From: Nanobdellati archaeon
GTDB lineage: Archaea > EX4484-52 > JAADEF01
NCBI GenBank assembly: GCA_015521505.1
Contig: WAOB01000065.1
Span: 1-6,744 of the forward strand
Direction: 5' to 3'
Length of the DNA: 6,744 bases
Shown here: piece by piece, positions 5,888 to 6,744 of the stretch
Numbering within the stretch: position 1 is the stretch's first letter
Layout: the number at the start of each line of letters is the position of its first letter
Made by a program: the position numbers and the translations under genes
The notes under the pieces: generated by a model
The model's input: only the letters and a program-made list of their open reading frames with translations
Databases searched by the model: none
What the model was told of the DNA's origin: nothing

Positions 5888-5944
5888 CAATAAAAGAAGG
5901 TAATTATGAGAAATATTCGTCCTTATCGATATTAAAAATAAAAT

Positions 5945-5962
5945 CTCAAAAAATATATAAAA
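5945..5962 (+). promoter_or_regulatory. Strong archaeal promoter for the SAM decarboxylase gene
   Basis: TCAAAAAA followed by TATATAAAA (5954-5962) is a good BRE plus TATA box. The start expected about 26 bases downstream is near 5983, only a few bases before the ATG at 5987, so the mRNA should be essentially leaderless. No Shine-Dalgarno precedes that ATG, which agrees. This gene can thus be transcribed independently of the dehydrogenase gene. Confidence 0.75.
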
Positions 5963-5986
5963 GATTGGTTAAAAAAGATATTAGAT

Positions 5987-6460
5987 ATGGTATACAATAC
6001 TAAAGGGTATCATCTCATAGCAGAACTGTATAATTGTCAAAAAAATATATTGTACAGTACAGAAGATCTTTTAGATATATGTGAAAGAGCATGTAAAATT
6101 GCAGATATGGAAGTAATAAAAAGTTATGGGCATAAGTTTAAGATTGATGAAAATAAATATGGTTCAAGCATTTTTATAATACTTCAAGAATCGCATTTAT
6201 CTCTGCATACATGGCCAGAAAAGAAATACGCTGCTCTAGACATATATATATGTGGAGAAAAAAACAAAAATAAACCAGACAAAGCATTAGAATACATAAT
6301 ACAAGAAATTGATTTTGAATGGGTACATGTTTCTGAATTAGAGAGAGGAATCTTTGATGGAGAAAATTACATACACAAAATATTTGGTTGGGAAGAAAGA
6401 AATTATAATAAAGGCGGTAGATATCATGAAAATACTTATCATCACACCAAGAGTAGATAG
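5987..6460 (+). CDS. speD: S-adenosylmethionine decarboxylase proenzyme (class 1 SpeD/SpeH-like, pyruvoyl-dependent)
   Basis: The family cleaves itself to form a pyruvoyl cofactor and decarboxylates S-adenosylmethionine, giving the aminopropyl donor for spermidine. The N-terminus GYHLIAELYNC (7-17) is typical. The self-processing site is LQESHLSLHTWPE (66-78), with cleavage expected between E68 and S69; S69 becomes the pyruvoyl group. H74 and C89 (ICG) match the processing and proton-donor residues, and VHVSELERGIF (113-123) is the usual C-terminal strand. At 157 residues it is about 30 longer than common short-form enzymes; residues beyond 125 are a charged extension, and the last 11 are encoded within the overlap with the next gene. 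Paralogues of this family in some archaea decarboxylate arginine or ornithine instead, so substrate is not certain. It sits between a sugar dehydrogenase and a glycosyltransferase rather than beside a spermidine synthase. It has its own promoter. Confidence 0.88.
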   Translation: MVYNTKGYHLIAELYNCQKNILYSTEDLLDICERACKIADMEVIKSYGHKFKIDENKYGSSIFIILQESHLSLHTWPEKKYAALDIYICGEKNKNKPDKALEYIIQEIDFEWVHVSELERGIFDGENYIHKIFGWEERNYNKGGRYHENTYHHTKSR

Positions 6461-6744
6461 GAACCATCCTATTTTGGGTTTCATAGATGATTGGATCTTA
6501 TCTTTTAGCAGTGAATTTGAAAAAGTGGTAGTAATAACTCCTAATATAGGAGAATATAGCAAAAAAAGAAATGTGAAAGTGTATCATGCAAAAAGTAAAT
6601 TCAAATTCATAAAAATGTTGGTTTTACTCTATCTATTAATTAAAAATATTAGAAAGGTAGATGTTGTATTTGCTCATATGTATCCTATGTTTGGTATAAT
6701 ATCTTTCCCCATAGCAAAAATATTTAGAAAAAAATGTGCTATGT
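6426..6744 (+). CDS. Glycosyltransferase, GT4-like N-terminal domain (partial, cut by right edge)
   Basis: The frame is open from ATG 6426 to the window end, giving 106 residues with no stop. It starts MKILIITPRVDRNHPILGF, the first beta strand and loop of GT-B fold glycosyltransferases, continues with FEKVVVITPNIGEY (32-45) as the second strand, and reaches VDVVFAHMYPMFGIISFPIA (80-99), where the HM-P segment is common in family-4 enzymes. The nucleotide-sugar-binding C-terminal half lies outside the window, so donor and acceptor are unknown. The ATG lies inside the 3' end of the speD-like gene (35-base overlap, different frame) and has a GGCGGT ribosome binding site (one mismatch to GGAGGT) eight bases upstream, so the two are cotranscribed. 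Together with the dehydrogenase it suggests cell-surface glycan or glycoprotein assembly. Confidence 0.8.
   Translation, partial: MKILIITPRVDRNHPILGFIDDWILSFSSEFEKVVVITPNIGEYSKKRNVKVYHAKSKFKFIKMLVLLYLLIKNIRKVDVVFAHMYPMFGIISFPIAKIFRKKCAM

Noticed and set aside
5549..5944. CRISPR array or tRNA in the gene-free stretch
   Set aside because: The repeats are long, only two to three in number and imperfect, without regular spacers; no cloverleaf with a T-loop consensus was seen.
6174..6562. Two minus-strand open frames over the speD-like and glycosyltransferase genes
   Set aside because: Both are antisense to genes with clear catalytic motifs and have no recognisable domain.

Overview
The window comes from an AT-rich archaeon. 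The gene set points that way: a KaiC/RadA-like RecA-fold ATPase, an archaeal-style Trm4/NSUN methyltransferase, a class 1 S-adenosylmethionine decarboxylase, a polyprenol (dolichol) kinase domain and a small Hsp20. The upstream regions agree: TATA boxes of TTTAAATA/TATATAAA type lie 25-31 bases before start codons, several of them with no leader. Other genes carry strong GGAGGTGAT-type ribosome binding sites. I cannot name the genus. The chaperone and the archaeal protein types fit a thermophile or an uncultured lineage, but that is inference.

Layout. Bases 1-212 are non-coding and hold a likely promoter for a gene running off the left edge plus a T-rich terminator for hsp20. Five minus-strand genes fill 213-4174. 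They form two transcription units. The upstream one (4174 to 1627) is a tRNA/rRNA cytosine-C5 methyltransferase, then a membrane protein that joins a PAP2 lipid phosphatase to a CTP-dependent polyprenol kinase, then a stand-alone ThiI-type PP-loop protein. These overlap by 1 and 4 bases, so they are almost certainly one operon. The downstream unit (1555 to 213) is a KaiC-family ATPase followed 5 bases later by Hsp20, whose ribosome binding site contains the ATPase stop codon.

A 54-base divergent region (4175-4228) with a single TTTAAA core separates this block from plus-strand surface-polysaccharide genes: a UDP-N-acetylhexosamine 6-dehydrogenase (4229-5548), a 438-base non-coding stretch made of diverged ~155-base direct repeats, an S-adenosylmethionine decarboxylase-like gene with its own promoter (5987-6460), and the N-terminal part of a family-4-type glycosyltransferase overlapping it by 35 bases and cut by the right edge.

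The most unusual items are the PAP2-polyprenol kinase fusion, which would place two polyprenyl-phosphate-forming activities in one polypeptide beside glycan genes; the pyruvoyl decarboxylase inside a glycan cluster; the decayed repeat region between them; and the ThiI-like protein that lacks its RNA-binding half and has an altered PP-loop. No tRNA, rRNA, CRISPR array or insertion sequence was seen.
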